Below, piece by piece: positions 17,739 to 28,966 of a stretch of 64,000 bases of DNA. Both the position numbers and the translations under genes were made by a program. Under the pieces are notes generated by a model. It searched no databases. It was given only the letters and a program-made list of their open reading frames with translations, and was not told the origin of the DNA. Positions within the stretch are counted from its first letter, which is position 1, and each line of letters begins with the position of its first letter. The DNA comes from Ramlibacter monticola (lineage in GTDB: Bacteria; Pseudomonadota; Gammaproteobacteria; Burkholderiales; Burkholderiaceae_C): assembly GCF_016722785.1 (NCBI RefSeq), contig NZ_JAEQNE010000006.1, positions 331,472 through 395,471 of the forward strand. Direction: 5' to 3'.

Positions 17739-18581
17739 TCAGGCCGCCAGCGGCACGCCGGTGATCTGCGAGAGTTCGCGCATCAGCTTCGCCGTGGAGT
17801 TCACGCCGAGCTTCTGCCGCATGCTGCGCAGCTGGTGGTCGATGGTGGAGCAGGAGCGATCGAGCTTGCGCGCGATCTCCTTGTAGCTGCAGCCGGCCAG
17901 CACCAGCTCCGCCACCCGCGTCTCCGCCGGCGTGAGCCCGGGCAGGCAGGTGCGCGAAGGCAGCGGCGAGGCGGCGTTCGAGGGCCCCTGCGCGAGTTCC
18001 TGCGCGGCGCCGAGGATGGGGCCCATCACTTCGCGCGCGAGATGGTCGGCGTGCTCGCAATCGTCCGCGGACCAGGCGAAGGCCCGGTGGCTGTCCACGC
18101 AGACCAGGCCCACGTCGCGGCCGCGGTCGCGCAAGGCGATCGCGATCTTGCTGCGGGTGCCCACCGAGAGCAGCGCGCTGCGCATGGGCGCGCTGATGCG
18201 GCGGTCGTCCTGCGCGTTGTGGAAGACGATCGCGCGCTCCGCCCCCCAGACCGTGCGGATGGCTTCCTCGCCGGTGTGGAACCGGGCGCCGAGCACGGAG
18301 GGCAGCTCGATGTCGTCGCGGCGCCGCTCGATGCGCGGGGTGTACACCGGGTCGGCGGCCCGGGCGAAGCCCCCGTCCACCCGGTCGGCGCCGGTCTCCG
18401 ACAGCAACCAGCTCGTGCACACCGTCCAGCAGGCGGCGGGATCGTCGAGGTACAGCAGCATTTCCGCCGCGACGCCGCGCGATTCGCGCGACAGGCGGCC
18501 CGGATGCAGGAGGCGGTCCCTCAGGTCAGCCTGCACTGCGAACAGGTGCTGGGCATCGGGACGATGCGCGCCGTTTTCCAT
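17739..18581 (-). CDS. LuxR-family transcriptional regulator with GAF-like domain
   Basis: A 280-residue regulator. The N-terminal two thirds look like a GAF-type sensor (RFHTGEEAIRTVWGAERAIVF... through GLVCVDSHRAFAW), and the C-terminus is a LuxR helix-turn-helix: LTPAETRVAELVLAGCSYKE then IARKLDRSCSTIDHQLRSM. It is convergent with the amine dehydrogenase operon (3 bp between stops). Genes of this type often accompany DUF1302/DUF1329 clusters, so it may control both the aau and the exporter operons, possibly through the palindrome at 13924. No quorum-sensing autoinducer domain is seen. Confidence 0.82.
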   Translation of the reverse strand: MENGAHRPDAQHLFAVQADLRDRLLHPGRLSRESRGVAAEMLLYLDDPAACWTVCTSWLLSETGADRVDGGFARAADPVYTPRIERRRDDIELPSVLGARFHTGEEAIRTVWGAERAIVFHNAQDDRRISAPMRSALLSVGTRSKIAIALRDRGRDVGLVCVDSHRAFAWSADDCEHADHLAREVMGPILGAAQELAQGPSNAASPLPSRTCLPGLTPAETRVAELVLAGCSYKEIARKLDRSCSTIDHQLRSMRQKLGVNSTAKLMRELSQITGVPLAA

Positions 18582-18644
18582 ACTGCGTGTTCCTTTCCTG
18601 TCGAAGAAATCCGCCCACCCCCGCCGCGGGGGCGCACCCGGGAC

Positions 18645-19037
18645 CTACTCGGGGATCACCGCCGTGGCCTCGATCTCCACCTTCGCGCGGTCCTCCATCA
18701 GCGCCGTCACTTCCACGGCGGTCATCGCGGCGTTGTAACTGCCGATGATCTCGCGGAAGGCGCGGCCCACGTCGCGGCCGGCGGCCAGGTACTCGCGCTT
18801 GTCGGTGACGTACCAGGTCATGCGCACGATGTGCTCCGGCCGGCCGCCGGCTTCGCGCAGCACGTCGACGATGTTCTGCAGCGCCTGCTGCGCCTGGCCG
18901 GCGAAATCGTCGGTGTGGAACACGCCCTGGGCGTCCCAGCCGATCATGCCGGCGATGTAGACCTGGCGGCCGGTGACGGTGACGCCGTTCGCGTAGCCCT
19001 TGGGACGGGGCCAGCCGGCGGGGAGAAGCACTTGCAT
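18645..19037 (-). CDS. RidA/YjgF/UK114-family protein
   Basis: A 130-residue single-domain RidA-family protein (VTVTGRQVYIAGMIGWDAQG, NIVDVLREAGG, VEIEATAVIPE). Members hydrolyse reactive enamine/imine intermediates; some act as catabolic deaminases. It is the last gene of the 2-aminobenzoyl-CoA cluster, where the reduced ring would carry an enamine/imine nitrogen, so release of ammonium from a cyclic intermediate is an attractive role. That role is inference. Confidence 0.85.
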   Translation of the reverse strand: MQVLLPAGWPRPKGYANGVTVTGRQVYIAGMIGWDAQGVFHTDDFAGQAQQALQNIVDVLREAGGRPEHIVRMTWYVTDKREYLAAGRDVGRAFREIIGSYNAAMTAVEVTALMEDRAKVEIEATAVIPE

Positions 19038-19080
19038 CGGGGTTCCTCGGATGGTTTGATATCTCGGTGGCGCGCCGCGC

Positions 19081-20241
<1,161 letters not shown>

Positions 20242-20242
20242 C

Positions 20243-21103
<861 letters not shown>

Positions 21104-21123
21104 GGTCTGGTTCCCTGGTTTGT

Positions 21124-21885
21124 TCACATCACTTCGCCACCGGAGACCGAGATGGCCTGCCCGGTGATCGCGGAAGCGCCGTCGCCGCACAGCCAGCGCA
21201 CGGCGTCGGCCACTTCCCGGGGGTGCACGATGCGCTGCTGCGGATTGCCCCTGGCGAACTCCGCCAGCGCCTCCGCCTCGCTGCGGCCGGTCTTGGCCAC
21301 CACGTTGGCCACGCTCTCGCGCAGGATGTCTGTTTCGGTGTAGCCGGGACACACCGCGTTCACGGTGATGCCCTTCTTCGCCACCTCCAGCGCCAGCGCG
21401 CGGGTGAGCCCCAGCACGCCGTGCTTGGCGGCGACGTACGCGCTGACGTAGGCATAGCCCTTCTGGGCCGCCGTGCTGGCGATGTTCACGATGCGGCCGC
21501 CGCCGGCCGCCAGCATCTGCGGCAGCGCGGCCTGCGAACAGAGGAAGGTGCCCGTGAGGTTGACGGCCAGCATGCGCTGCCACAGCTCCACGCTGGTCTT
21601 GAGCAGGGGCGCGCTCTCCGCCTGGCCCGCGTTGTTCACGAGGACATGCAGCGCGCCCCGCTCGGCATGGGCCCGCGCGAACGCGGCGCCGACCTGCTGC
21701 GGGTCGGCCACGTCGGCGACGGCGATGCCGTGACGCCCCGGAAGCTGCGCGGCGAGCGCCTGCAGCGCCGCCTCGTTGCGCCCCAGCAGCGTCAGCGACG
21801 CGCCCTCCTCGGCGAGCGTGCGCGCGATGGCGGCGCCGATGCCGCGCGCCGCGCCGGTGACGAGGGCGTGCCGGCCCTGCAGCAT
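21124..21885 (-). CDS. SDR-family 3-hydroxyacyl-CoA dehydrogenase-like
   Basis: A 253-residue short-chain dehydrogenase with the cofactor motif TGAARGIG near the N-terminus, NNAG in the middle, and the catalytic Ser ([10 protein letters not shown]) and YVAAK (Tyr, Lys). It resembles 3-hydroxybutyryl-CoA dehydrogenases. Its ATG shares one base with the stop of the monooxygenase/reductase gene (TGATG), so they are translationally coupled. Likely oxidises a hydroxyl on the reduced ring or ring-opened CoA thioester. Confidence 0.88.
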   Translation of the reverse strand: MLQGRHALVTGAARGIGAAIARTLAEEGASLTLLGRNEAALQALAAQLPGRHGIAVADVADPQQVGAAFARAHAERGALHVLVNNAGQAESAPLLKTSVELWQRMLAVNLTGTFLCSQAALPQMLAAGGGRIVNIASTAAQKGYAYVSAYVAAKHGVLGLTRALALEVAKKGITVNAVCPGYTETDILRESVANVVAKTGRSEAEALAEFARGNPQQRIVHPREVADAVRWLCGDGASAITGQAISVSGGEVM

Positions 21886-24242
21886 CAGGCGCCCATCGCG
21901 CTGTTCGCCTGCTGCAGCGCCGTGAGGCCGGCGGCCTGGCTGGCGGCAGCGCGCTCGCGCTCCAGGTTGCGTTCCAGCTGCATCTTGGCCGAGCGGTACT
22001 GCTTGGGCCAGGCGAGATCGAGGTAGCCGATCTTCGCGGCTTCCATCAGCGTCCACGCGGGGTTGGCCAGATGCGGCCGCGCCACCGCGCAGAGGTCCGC
22101 GCGGCCGGCCGCGATGATGCTGTTGACGTGGTCCGCCTCCGAGATGGCGCCGACCGCGATGGTGGCGATGCCGGCCTCGTTGCGGATGCGGTCGGCGAAC
22201 GGCGTTTGGAACATGCGGCCGTAGACCGGCTGTTCCTGCTTGCTCACCTGGCCGGAAGAGCAGTCGATCAGGTCGGCGCCGGCGCTCTTGAAGGCGCGCG
22301 CGATCTGGACGGCATCGTCGGGCGTGATGCCGCCCTCGACCCAGTCGTGCGCGGAGATCCGCACCGACATCGGCAGGTGGCTCGGCCAGGCGGCGCGCAC
22401 GGCCTTGAACACCTCCAGCGGATAGCGCAGCCGGTTCTCCAGCGAGCCGCCGTACTGGTCGGTGCGCTGGTTGGTCAGCGGCGAGATGAAGGAGGACAGC
22501 AGGTAGCCGTGGGCGCAGTGCAGCTCCAGCCAGTCGAAGCCGGCCTGCGCCGCGCGCCGCGCGCCGGCCACGAAGTCGTCGCGCACGCGGTCCATGTCGG
22601 CGCGGCTCATGGCGCGCGACCACTGGCTGACGCCGTCCAGGTACTGCTGCGGCGAGGCGGAGATCAGCGGCCAGGCGCCCTGCTCCAGCGGCTGGTCGAT
22701 GCCTTCCCAGGCCACGCGCGTCGCGCCCTTGGCGCCGGCATGCCCGATCTGCAGGCCGATCTTGGCGTCGGAGTTCGTGTGCACGTAATCGACGATGCGC
22801 TTCCAGCCGTCGCGCTGGGCGTCGCTCCAGATGCCGGGGCATCCGGGGGTGATGCGGGCATCCGGCGAGGGGCAGGTCATCTCCACCATCACCATGCCGG
22901 CGCCGCCCATGGCGCGCGCCCCCAGGTGCACGAGGTGGTAGTCGGCCGGCATGCCGTCCACGCAGGAGTACTGCGCCATCGGCGAGACCAGCACGCGGTT
23001 CTTCAGCGTCGTGCCGCGCACCGTGAAGGGCGTGAACATCGGCGGGATCGGCATCTGCTGCGGATGGCGCTCCACGCCGGCGCGCACGGCCATCCAGTCC
23101 TCGTAGGCTTCCACGTAGGCCTTGTCGCGCAGGCGCAGGTTCTCGTGGCTGATGCGCTGGCTGCGCGTGAGCAGCGAGTAGGCGAACTGCGCCGGCGGCA
23201 GGCCCACGTAGCGGTCGACGTTCTCGAACCACTCGGTGGAGTTGCGCGCGGCGTTCTGGATGCGCAGCACGCCCACGCTGCGCTCGGCCTCGTAGTCGTT
23301 CAGGGCCTGGCCGAGTTCGGCCGGGTTCTTCGCGATGCAGCGCGCCAGCTCGATCGCATCCTCGAAGCCCAGCTTCGTGCCGGAGCCGATGGAGAAGTGC
23401 GCGGTGTGGGCGGCGTCGCCCATCAGGACCACGGGCGCGCGGCCGTTGTGGTGCACCCAGCGCTTGCAGACCACGCGCGGGAAGCGGATCCACTGGGCCG
23501 AGCCGCGCAGGTGCGCCGCATTGGACATCAGGCGGTGGCCGTCCAGATACTTGCCGAACAGCTTCTCGCAGAAGGCGATGGATTCGTCCTTGTCCATCTT
23601 GTCGAGGCCGGCGGCCTGCCAGACCTCGTCGGGCGTCTCGACGATGAAGGTGGAGGTGTGGTCGTCGAAGCGGTAGGCGTGGGCCTGGAACCAGCCCCAC
23701 TGCGTCTTCTCGAAGGCGAAGGTGAAGGCGTCGAACAGCTTGTGCGTGCCGAGCCAGACGAAGCGGCAGCGGCGCGTGTCGATGTCGGGCTGGTAGGTTT
23801 CGGCGTACTTGGTGCGGAAGCGGCTGTTGAGGCCGTCGCTGGCGATGATCAGGTCGGCGTCCGGGTAGTCGGTGTCGTCCTGCACGTCGGTCTCGAACAC
23901 CAGCTTGACGCCCAGCTCCTCGCAGCGCTCCTGCAGGATGTTCAGCAGGCGCTTGCGGCCGATGCCGCAGAAGCCGTGGCCGCCGGAGCGCATCCTGTTG
24001 CCCTCGATGTTGATCTCGATGTCGTCCCAGTGGTTGAACGCATCGAGGATCTTCTCCGCCGTGGGGGCGTCGGCGAGCTGCAGGTTGCCCAGGGTCTGGT
24101 CCGAGAACACGACGCCCCAGCCGAAGGTGTCGTAGGGACGGTTGCGCTCGACCACGATGACTTCGTGGCGTGGATCCTGTTTCTTCATCAACAGGGCGAA
24201 GTACAGGCCCGAGGGGCCGCCACCGATGCAGACGATCTTCAA
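21885..24242 (-). CDS. 2-Aminobenzoyl-CoA monooxygenase/reductase (salicylyl-CoA 5-hydroxylase/oxidoreductase type)
   Basis: A 785-residue two-domain flavoprotein. Residues 1 to about 395 form a class A FAD monooxygenase ([15 protein letters not shown] at 7-21; [23 protein letters not shown]). From about residue 400 ([20 protein letters not shown] pieces) to about 750 is an old yellow enzyme-type FMN reductase domain. This fusion is characteristic of the enzyme that hydroxylates and reduces 2-aminobenzoyl-CoA to a non-aromatic cyclohexenone thioester in A. evansii; salicylyl-CoA 5-hydroxylase is a close relative. With isatin and anthranilate chemistry upstream, 2-aminobenzoyl-CoA is the favoured substrate. 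A palindrome 33 bp upstream may mark its own promoter. Confidence 0.9.
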   Translation of the reverse strand: MKIVCIGGGPSGLYFALLMKKQDPRHEVIVVERNRPYDTFGWGVVFSDQTLGNLQLADAPTAEKILDAFNHWDDIEINIEGNRMRSGGHGFCGIGRKRLLNILQERCEELGVKLVFETDVQDDTDYPDADLIIASDGLNSRFRTKYAETYQPDIDTRRCRFVWLGTHKLFDAFTFAFEKTQWGWFQAHAYRFDDHTSTFIVETPDEVWQAAGLDKMDKDESIAFCEKLFGKYLDGHRLMSNAAHLRGSAQWIRFPRVVCKRWVHHNGRAPVVLMGDAAHTAHFSIGSGTKLGFEDAIELARCIAKNPAELGQALNDYEAERSVGVLRIQNAARNSTEWFENVDRYVGLPPAQFAYSLLTRSQRISHENLRLRDKAYVEAYEDWMAVRAGVERHPQQMPIPPMFTPFTVRGTTLKNRVLVSPMAQYSCVDGMPADYHLVHLGARAMGGAGMVMVEMTCPSPDARITPGCPGIWSDAQRDGWKRIVDYVHTNSDAKIGLQIGHAGAKGATRVAWEGIDQPLEQGAWPLISASPQQYLDGVSQWSRAMSRADMDRVRDDFVAGARRAAQAGFDWLELHCAHGYLLSSFISPLTNQRTDQYGGSLENRLRYPLEVFKAVRAAWPSHLPMSVRISAHDWVEGGITPDDAVQIARAFKSAGADLIDCSSGQVSKQEQPVYGRMFQTPFADRIRNEAGIATIAVGAISEADHVNSIIAAGRADLCAVARPHLANPAWTLMEAAKIGYLDLAWPKQYRSAKMQLERNLERERAAASQAAGLTALQQANSAMGA

Positions 24243-24274
24243 GGGACGCTCCTTCCCGCAGTTGCGACAGTTAG

Positions 24275-24304
24275 ATGAATAATCATTTGTTTAGGGTTAA
24301 ACAA
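24275..24304 (-). promoter_or_regulatory. Two adjacent palindromes upstream of the 2-aminobenzoyl-CoA genes
   Basis: TTGTTTAGGGTTAAACAA (24287-24304) has perfect 7-bp arms around GGGT. Next to it, ATGAATAATCAT (24275-24286) forms a second small inverted repeat. They lie in the only sizeable gap (105 bp) in this part of the gene run, directly before the monooxygenase/reductase start at 24242. They look like a regulator site with an internal promoter; TetR- or MarR-type binding is possible. No regulator gene is adjacent. Confidence 0.5.
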
Positions 24305-24347
24305 TTCTAGGGCGAGCTTCCCCGACTGGCAAGCTGCGGGGAAACCC

Positions 24348-24779
24348 TCAGGTGTGGCTCGGCAGGGACGGCCCGTCGCCTTCGATGGCGGCGCGCAGGT
24401 CCGGGGGGATGGCGACGGCGCGGTGCGTCTCGAGCGAGGTAGTGACGACGACCTGCCGCATGCGCATGCGGACTTCGCCGTCCCTGGCGGCCACGCAGCG
24501 CCAGTCCAGGGTGAGGGAGCGGCTGCCCAGCCGCTCCACCTCGAGCAGCAGGTGGACGGCATCGCCGACCCGGCTCGGGGCCTGGAAGTCGGCCTCGATG
24601 TGGACGCTCGGCAGGCCGATGCGGCGCCGGGTGACGAGGTCGGCGAAGCCGACCCCCAGGGCATCGACCCAGTCCTCCATCGCCCCGTTGAACAGCACGA
24701 AGTACTGCGGATAGAACACGATCCCGGCGGGATCGCAGTCGGAAAAGCGGATGCGCCGCTCGGTGCGGAAGCTGCGCAT
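24348..24779 (-). CDS. 4-Hydroxybenzoyl-CoA thioesterase-family protein
   Basis: A 143-residue hotdog-fold thioesterase with the SDCDPAGIVFYPQYF signature, whose Asp is the catalytic residue in Pseudomonas 4-hydroxybenzoyl-CoA thioesterase. Start at 24779 shares one base with the stop of the ligase gene. It may release free acid from stalled aryl-CoA thioesters (2-aminobenzoyl-CoA) as an overflow valve. Substrate inferred from neighbours. Confidence 0.87.
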   Translation of the reverse strand: MRSFRTERRIRFSDCDPAGIVFYPQYFVLFNGAMEDWVDALGVGFADLVTRRRIGLPSVHIEADFQAPSRVGDAVHLLLEVERLGSRSLTLDWRCVAARDGEVRMRMRQVVVTTSLETHRAVAIPPDLRAAIEGDGPSLPSHT

Positions 24780-26362
24780 CACGCCCTCGCCCCGCGGTCC
24801 CAACAACCGGGCGGGATGCCCCGCTCGCGCAGCTTGTACTTCTGCACCTTGCCGTTCTCCGTGCGTGGCAGCTCCGCGACGATGTCGATGAAGCGCGGGA
24901 TCGCGAACCTGGGCAGCCGCCCCTCGCAGAATGCCGCCAGTTCGGCCGGCGCCAGCATCGCGCCCTCGCGCGCCGTCACCGCCGCCATGACCTCGTCCTC
25001 GGCCAGTTCGGAACGCACCGGATAGACCGCGGCGGCCCCGACGGCGGGATGCATGGTCAGCACCTGCTCCACCTCCCACGAGGAGATGTTCTCGCCGCGG
25101 CGGCGGATCGCATCCTTGATGCGGTCCACGAAGCGGAAGGCGCCGTCGGCGTCGCGCACGACGCGGTCGCCGGTGTGGAACCAGAGGTTGCGCCAGGCCT
25201 CCACCGTCTTGCCGGGCTGGCCGAAGTAGCCGGTCGCGAAGGCGAAGGGCGCGTCGGCGCGCAGCACGAGTTCGCCGGCCTCGCCGGGCGGCAGCTCGTT
25301 GTCGGCCTCGTCCACGACCCGGGCGTCGAAGCCGGCGCGCACCCAGCCCATGACGCCCTGCCGGGGCGAATCGGGCCGGGTGGCGATGACGAAGTTCGTC
25401 TCGGTGGAGCCGTAGCCTTCCAGCAGCGGCACGCCGGTGCGCTCGCGGAAGGCGGTGCCGGCCGCCTCGGGAACGCCCGGGCCGAGGCCCAGCCGCACGC
25501 GGTGCGCGCGTTCCGCCGGGCCGGGCGCCTGCGCCAGCAGGATGGGGACCATGGCGCCCAGCAGGTAGACGACCGTGGCCCCGCTGTCCGCCATCGCGGG
25601 CCAGAAGCCCGAGGCGGAGAACTTCTCCAGGAACTGCACGCGGCAGCCGGTGACCGACGCCTGCGCGAAGGTGTTGAGCGCGTTGACGTGGAACAGCGGC
25701 AGCGTCGTGCACAGCACGTCGTCGCCGCGCAGGTCCAGCACGTCGGCGCTGTGCACGCCCCACCAGTAGTACTGGGCGTGCGGGCACAGCACGCCCTTGG
25801 ACGGCCCCGTCGTGCCGGAGGTGTAGAGGATCGCCAGGGTGTCGGAAGGAAGCACGTCCGCCGCTTCCACCGCCTCGCCGGGCGCGGGCCAGGCGTGCAA
25901 GCGCACGCGGGCTTCGATGCCGCCGGCCGCGCTGCTGCCCTCGCCGACCACCCACACGGACTCGAGCGTCGTGCGGTCCAGGTCCGCCATCCGCAGCCGC
26001 TCGACGAAGAGGTTCTCCATCACCAGCAGGCGCGCCCCGCTGTCCGCCAGCAGGTATTCGATCTGCGGCCCCATGGAGGCGCTGTTGACCGGCACCGCCA
26101 CGGCGCCCATCCAGCCGCAGGCCAGCACCGTCTCCAGGAACTCGGCGCGATTGCCGCACATCACGGCCACGCGGTCGCCGCGCTGCACGCCGGCCGCCTG
26201 CAGCGCCCCCGCGCGGCGCGCCGCCACCGTCGCCAGTTCGCCGTGCCGCCACTCGCCACCGGGGAGCGCGACGCAGGGCCGCTCGCCGAACCGGCTCGCC
26301 TGGCGGCGCAGCAGCGCCGGAAGGGTGCGCTGCGCCGGCGGCAGCAGCCACTCAGTCTTCAT
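24779..26362 (-). CDS. ATP-dependent acyl/aryl-CoA ligase
   Basis: A 527-residue AMP-forming ligase: phosphate-binding loop YTSGTTGPSKG, YGSTE, TGD, the hinge region DRIKDAIRRRGENISSWEVE and the C-terminal acylation Lys in ENGKVQKYK. It resembles the CaiC-like branch more than benzoate-CoA ligases. In this position it could activate anthranilate to 2-aminobenzoyl-CoA or indole-3-acetate-derived acids; sequence alone does not decide. It overlaps livF by 11 bp. Confidence 0.83.
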   Translation of the reverse strand: MKTEWLLPPAQRTLPALLRRQASRFGERPCVALPGGEWRHGELATVAARRAGALQAAGVQRGDRVAVMCGNRAEFLETVLACGWMGAVAVPVNSASMGPQIEYLLADSGARLLVMENLFVERLRMADLDRTTLESVWVVGEGSSAAGGIEARVRLHAWPAPGEAVEAADVLPSDTLAILYTSGTTGPSKGVLCPHAQYYWWGVHSADVLDLRGDDVLCTTLPLFHVNALNTFAQASVTGCRVQFLEKFSASGFWPAMADSGATVVYLLGAMVPILLAQAPGPAERAHRVRLGLGPGVPEAAGTAFRERTGVPLLEGYGSTETNFVIATRPDSPRQGVMGWVRAGFDARVVDEADNELPPGEAGELVLRADAPFAFATGYFGQPGKTVEAWRNLWFHTGDRVVRDADGAFRFVDRIKDAIRRRGENISSWEVEQVLTMHPAVGAAAVYPVRSELAEDEVMAAVTAREGAMLAPAELAAFCEGRLPRFAIPRFIDIVAELPRTENGKVQKYKLRERGIPPGCWDRGARA

Positions 26363-27083
26363 CCGCGTCGCCCCCGAGGTAGGTGGCCTGCACCCGCGGA
26401 TCGTTGATCAGGACGTCCGAGGCGCCGCTCAGGGCGATCTCCCCGGTCTCCAGCACGTAGCCGTGGTCCGAGCTGAGGAGCGCGGCGTGCGCGTTCTGCT
26501 CCACCAGCAGCACCGAAACGCCCTCCCCGCGCAGGCTGCGCACGAAGGTGAGGATCTCCTGCACGATCAGCGGCGCGAGCCCCAGGCTCGGTTCGTCCAG
26601 CATCATGAGACGGGGCGAGGACATCAGGGCACGGCCCAGGGCCAGCATCTGGCGCTCGCCGCCGGAGAGCGTGTCGGCCCGCTGGGCCCGCCGCTCGCCC
26701 AGGCGGGGGAAGCGGTCGTAGACGAACTCCAGCCGGCTCTTCAGCGCGGCGCCGCGCAGCTTCTTCGGGAAGGCGCCGAGCATCAGGTTGTCCAGCACGG
26801 TCAGCTCGCCGAACAGCTCGCGCTTTTCCGGCACCAGGCACAGGCCCCGCTCGACGCGCTCCTCGACTTCCAGTTCGTGCAGGTCCTCGCCCTCGAAGCA
26901 CAGCTTGCCCTTCGAGGGCAGCAGGCCCATGGCGGCACCCAGCAGGGTCGACTTGCCCGCGCCGTTCGGCCCGATCACCGAGACGATCTCGCCCGCGTCC
27001 AGCGTCAGGGACACGCCCCGCACCGCCTCCACCTGCCCGTAGCCGACGTGCAGGTCCCCGATTTCCAGCATGGGCGCGCCCAT
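26352..27083 (-). CDS. livF: Branched-chain-type ABC transporter ATPase (LivF-like)
   Basis: A 243-residue ABC ATPase with Walker A GPNGAGKST, signature LSGGERQMLALGRAL, and Walker B MMLDEPSLGL. I use the ATG at 27083, which overlaps the preceding stop; a GTG one codon upstream is also possible. It is the last of the HAAT transporter genes, set inside an auxin/aromatic operon, so the cargo is more likely an indolic or aromatic acid than leucine. Confidence 0.9.
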   Translation of the reverse strand: MGAPMLEIGDLHVGYGQVEAVRGVSLTLDAGEIVSVIGPNGAGKSTLLGAAMGLLPSKGKLCFEGEDLHELEVEERVERGLCLVPEKRELFGELTVLDNLMLGAFPKKLRGAALKSRLEFVYDRFPRLGERRAQRADTLSGGERQMLALGRALMSSPRLMMLDEPSLGLAPLIVQEILTFVRSLRGEGVSVLLVEQNAHAALLSSDHGYVLETGEIALSGASDVLINDPRVQATYLGGDADED

Positions 27084-28966
27084 CACATCCCTCCCGCCGC
27101 GACCCTGCGCGGCTGCTCCATGGCCGCCCCGGCGGACACTTCCGTCGGCGAGGCGACGCTCTTGCCGGCGCGCGGCGCCGCGGCGATCACGCTGCCGCCC
27201 AGGTACGCGGCCTGCACCTCGGGATTGGCCCGGACCTCCGCCGGCAGGCCCTCGGTCAGCTTGGAGCCGAAATTCATGACCACCAGCCGGTCGACCAGCT
27301 TCATCACGAAATCCATGTCGTGTTCGACGATCAGGATCGTCACGCCCTCGGCGCGCAGCTTGCGCAGCAGCTCGCCGAGCTCCTGCTTCTCCTTGCGCCG
27401 CAGGCCGGCGGCCGGCTCGTCCAGCACCAGCAGCACCGGGTCGGCCGCCAGCGCGCGGGCGATCTCCAGGATGCGCTGCGTGCCGAGGGGCAGGCTTCCC
27501 GCCAGTTCGTGCGCGCGCCCGGCCAGCCCGATGCGGGCCAGTTGCCGATGCGCTTCGGCGAGGATCTGCGCTTCTTCGCCACGGTCCAGGCGCAGGCCCG
27601 CGGCCAGCATGCCCGCGCGGGTCCGGCCGTGGGCGCCCAGGGCGACGTTGTCCAGCAGGCTCATGTGCGGACGCAGCTTCACGTGCTGGAAGGTGCGCGC
27701 CATGCCGCGGCTGGCGATCTGCCGCTGCGCCAGGCCCGTCACGTCCTGCCCCAGGAAGTGCACCTCGCCACGCGTCAGCGCCGCCGCGCCGGTGACCAGG
27801 TTGAACATCGTCGACTTGCCGGCCCCGTTGGGCCCGATCAGGCCGACGATCTCGCCGGCGCGCACGTCGAAGCTCACCTCGTTCACGGCGATCAGGCCGC
27901 CGAAGCGCTTCACCGCACCGCGCACCGACAGCAGCGGCTGCCCGCGCGCGGGCAGCGTCCGCCGCGGCAGCGGCTCGGCGGCCGGCAGCGCCAGCGGTGC
28001 GGAGGGAGCGAAGCGGCCACGCGTCCAGCGCGCCACGAAGCCCATCACGCCGCCTCGCGCGTAGTGCAGCAGCAGCAGGAACAGCACGGCGAAGGCCACG
28101 GCCTCGAGCTGGCCGGCGCGCGTGGTGAGCAGCGGCAGCACGTCCTGCAGGCCGTTCTTCATGACCAGCACCGCCGCCGCGCCGACGATGGCGCCGCCCA
28201 GGTGCCCCAGGCCGCCGGCGACCGCCATCAGCAGGAATTCGATGCTGGCGCGCACGTCGAAAGGAGACGGGCTGACGAAGCGGTTCATGTGGGCGTACAA
28301 CCAGCCCGCCACCCCCGCGAGCAGGGCGGCCATGACGAACAGCGCCAGCCGCACGCGGAACGCGTCCGCGCCCACGCTCGCCATCAGGATGCTGCCCCCG
28401 CGCAGGCTGCGGATGGCGCGGCCGCTGCGGGACTGCAGCACGTTGTGCGAGAACAGGAAGGCCAGCCCCACGATGGCCCAGATCAGGTAGTACATCGCGC
28501 GCGGGTCGGCCAGCGACCAGCCCGCGAGGTGCAGCGGCGGGATGTTGGACAGGCCCGTGTGGCGGCCGAGCGCATCCACGTTGCCGAACAGCAGCGCGAT
28601 CGACAGTCCCCAGGCGATGGTGGACAGCGGCAGGAAGTGCCCGCCCAGGCGCAGCGTCAGCGAGCCGATCACCAGCGCCGCCGTGCCCGTGAGCCCCAGC
28701 GCGAACAGCAGGCCGATCCAGGGCGACATGCCCTGCTTGGTGGTGAGCCAGGCGCTCGCATAGGCAGCGATGCCGACGAAGGCGGCCTGGCCGAAGGAGG
28801 TGGCGCCGCCCACGCCCGTGAGCAGCACGAGCCCCAGCGCCACCAGGGCGCCGATGCCGATGTCATTCAGGAGGCTCACGCCGAAGTTGCCCAGCAGGGC
28901 CGGGGCGATCGCCACCCCGGCCACCACGGTCGCAACCAGCGCGAGCTGTCGACGATCCTGCGTCAT
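27083..28966 (-). CDS. Fused LivM permease - LivG ATPase of the ABC transporter
   Basis: A 627-residue fusion. Residues 1 to about 315 form a LivM-type permease with 8-10 membrane segments and the EAA-like loop (SGRAIRSLRGGSILMASVGAD pieces). From about residue 345 it is a LivG-type ATPase with Walker A GPNGAGKST (about 378-386), Walker B LLVLDEPAAGL, and the degenerate signature LPLGTQ in place of LSGGQ. Such fusions are known in HAAT transporters of proteobacteria. It overlaps livH by 4 bp. Confidence 0.9.
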   Translation of the reverse strand: MTQDRRQLALVATVVAGVAIAPALLGNFGVSLLNDIGIGALVALGLVLLTGVGGATSFGQAAFVGIAAYASAWLTTKQGMSPWIGLLFALGLTGTAALVIGSLTLRLGGHFLPLSTIAWGLSIALLFGNVDALGRHTGLSNIPPLHLAGWSLADPRAMYYLIWAIVGLAFLFSHNVLQSRSGRAIRSLRGGSILMASVGADAFRVRLALFVMAALLAGVAGWLYAHMNRFVSPSPFDVRASIEFLLMAVAGGLGHLGGAIVGAAAVLVMKNGLQDVLPLLTTRAGQLEAVAFAVLFLLLLHYARGGVMGFVARWTRGRFAPSAPLALPAAEPLPRRTLPARGQPLLSVRGAVKRFGGLIAVNEVSFDVRAGEIVGLIGPNGAGKSTMFNLVTGAAALTRGEVHFLGQDVTGLAQRQIASRGMARTFQHVKLRPHMSLLDNVALGAHGRTRAGMLAAGLRLDRGEEAQILAEAHRQLARIGLAGRAHELAGSLPLGTQRILEIARALAADPVLLVLDEPAAGLRRKEKQELGELLRKLRAEGVTILIVEHDMDFVMKLVDRLVVMNFGSKLTEGLPAEVRANPEVQAAYLGGSVIAAAPRAGKSVASPTEVSAGAAMEQPRRVAAGGM

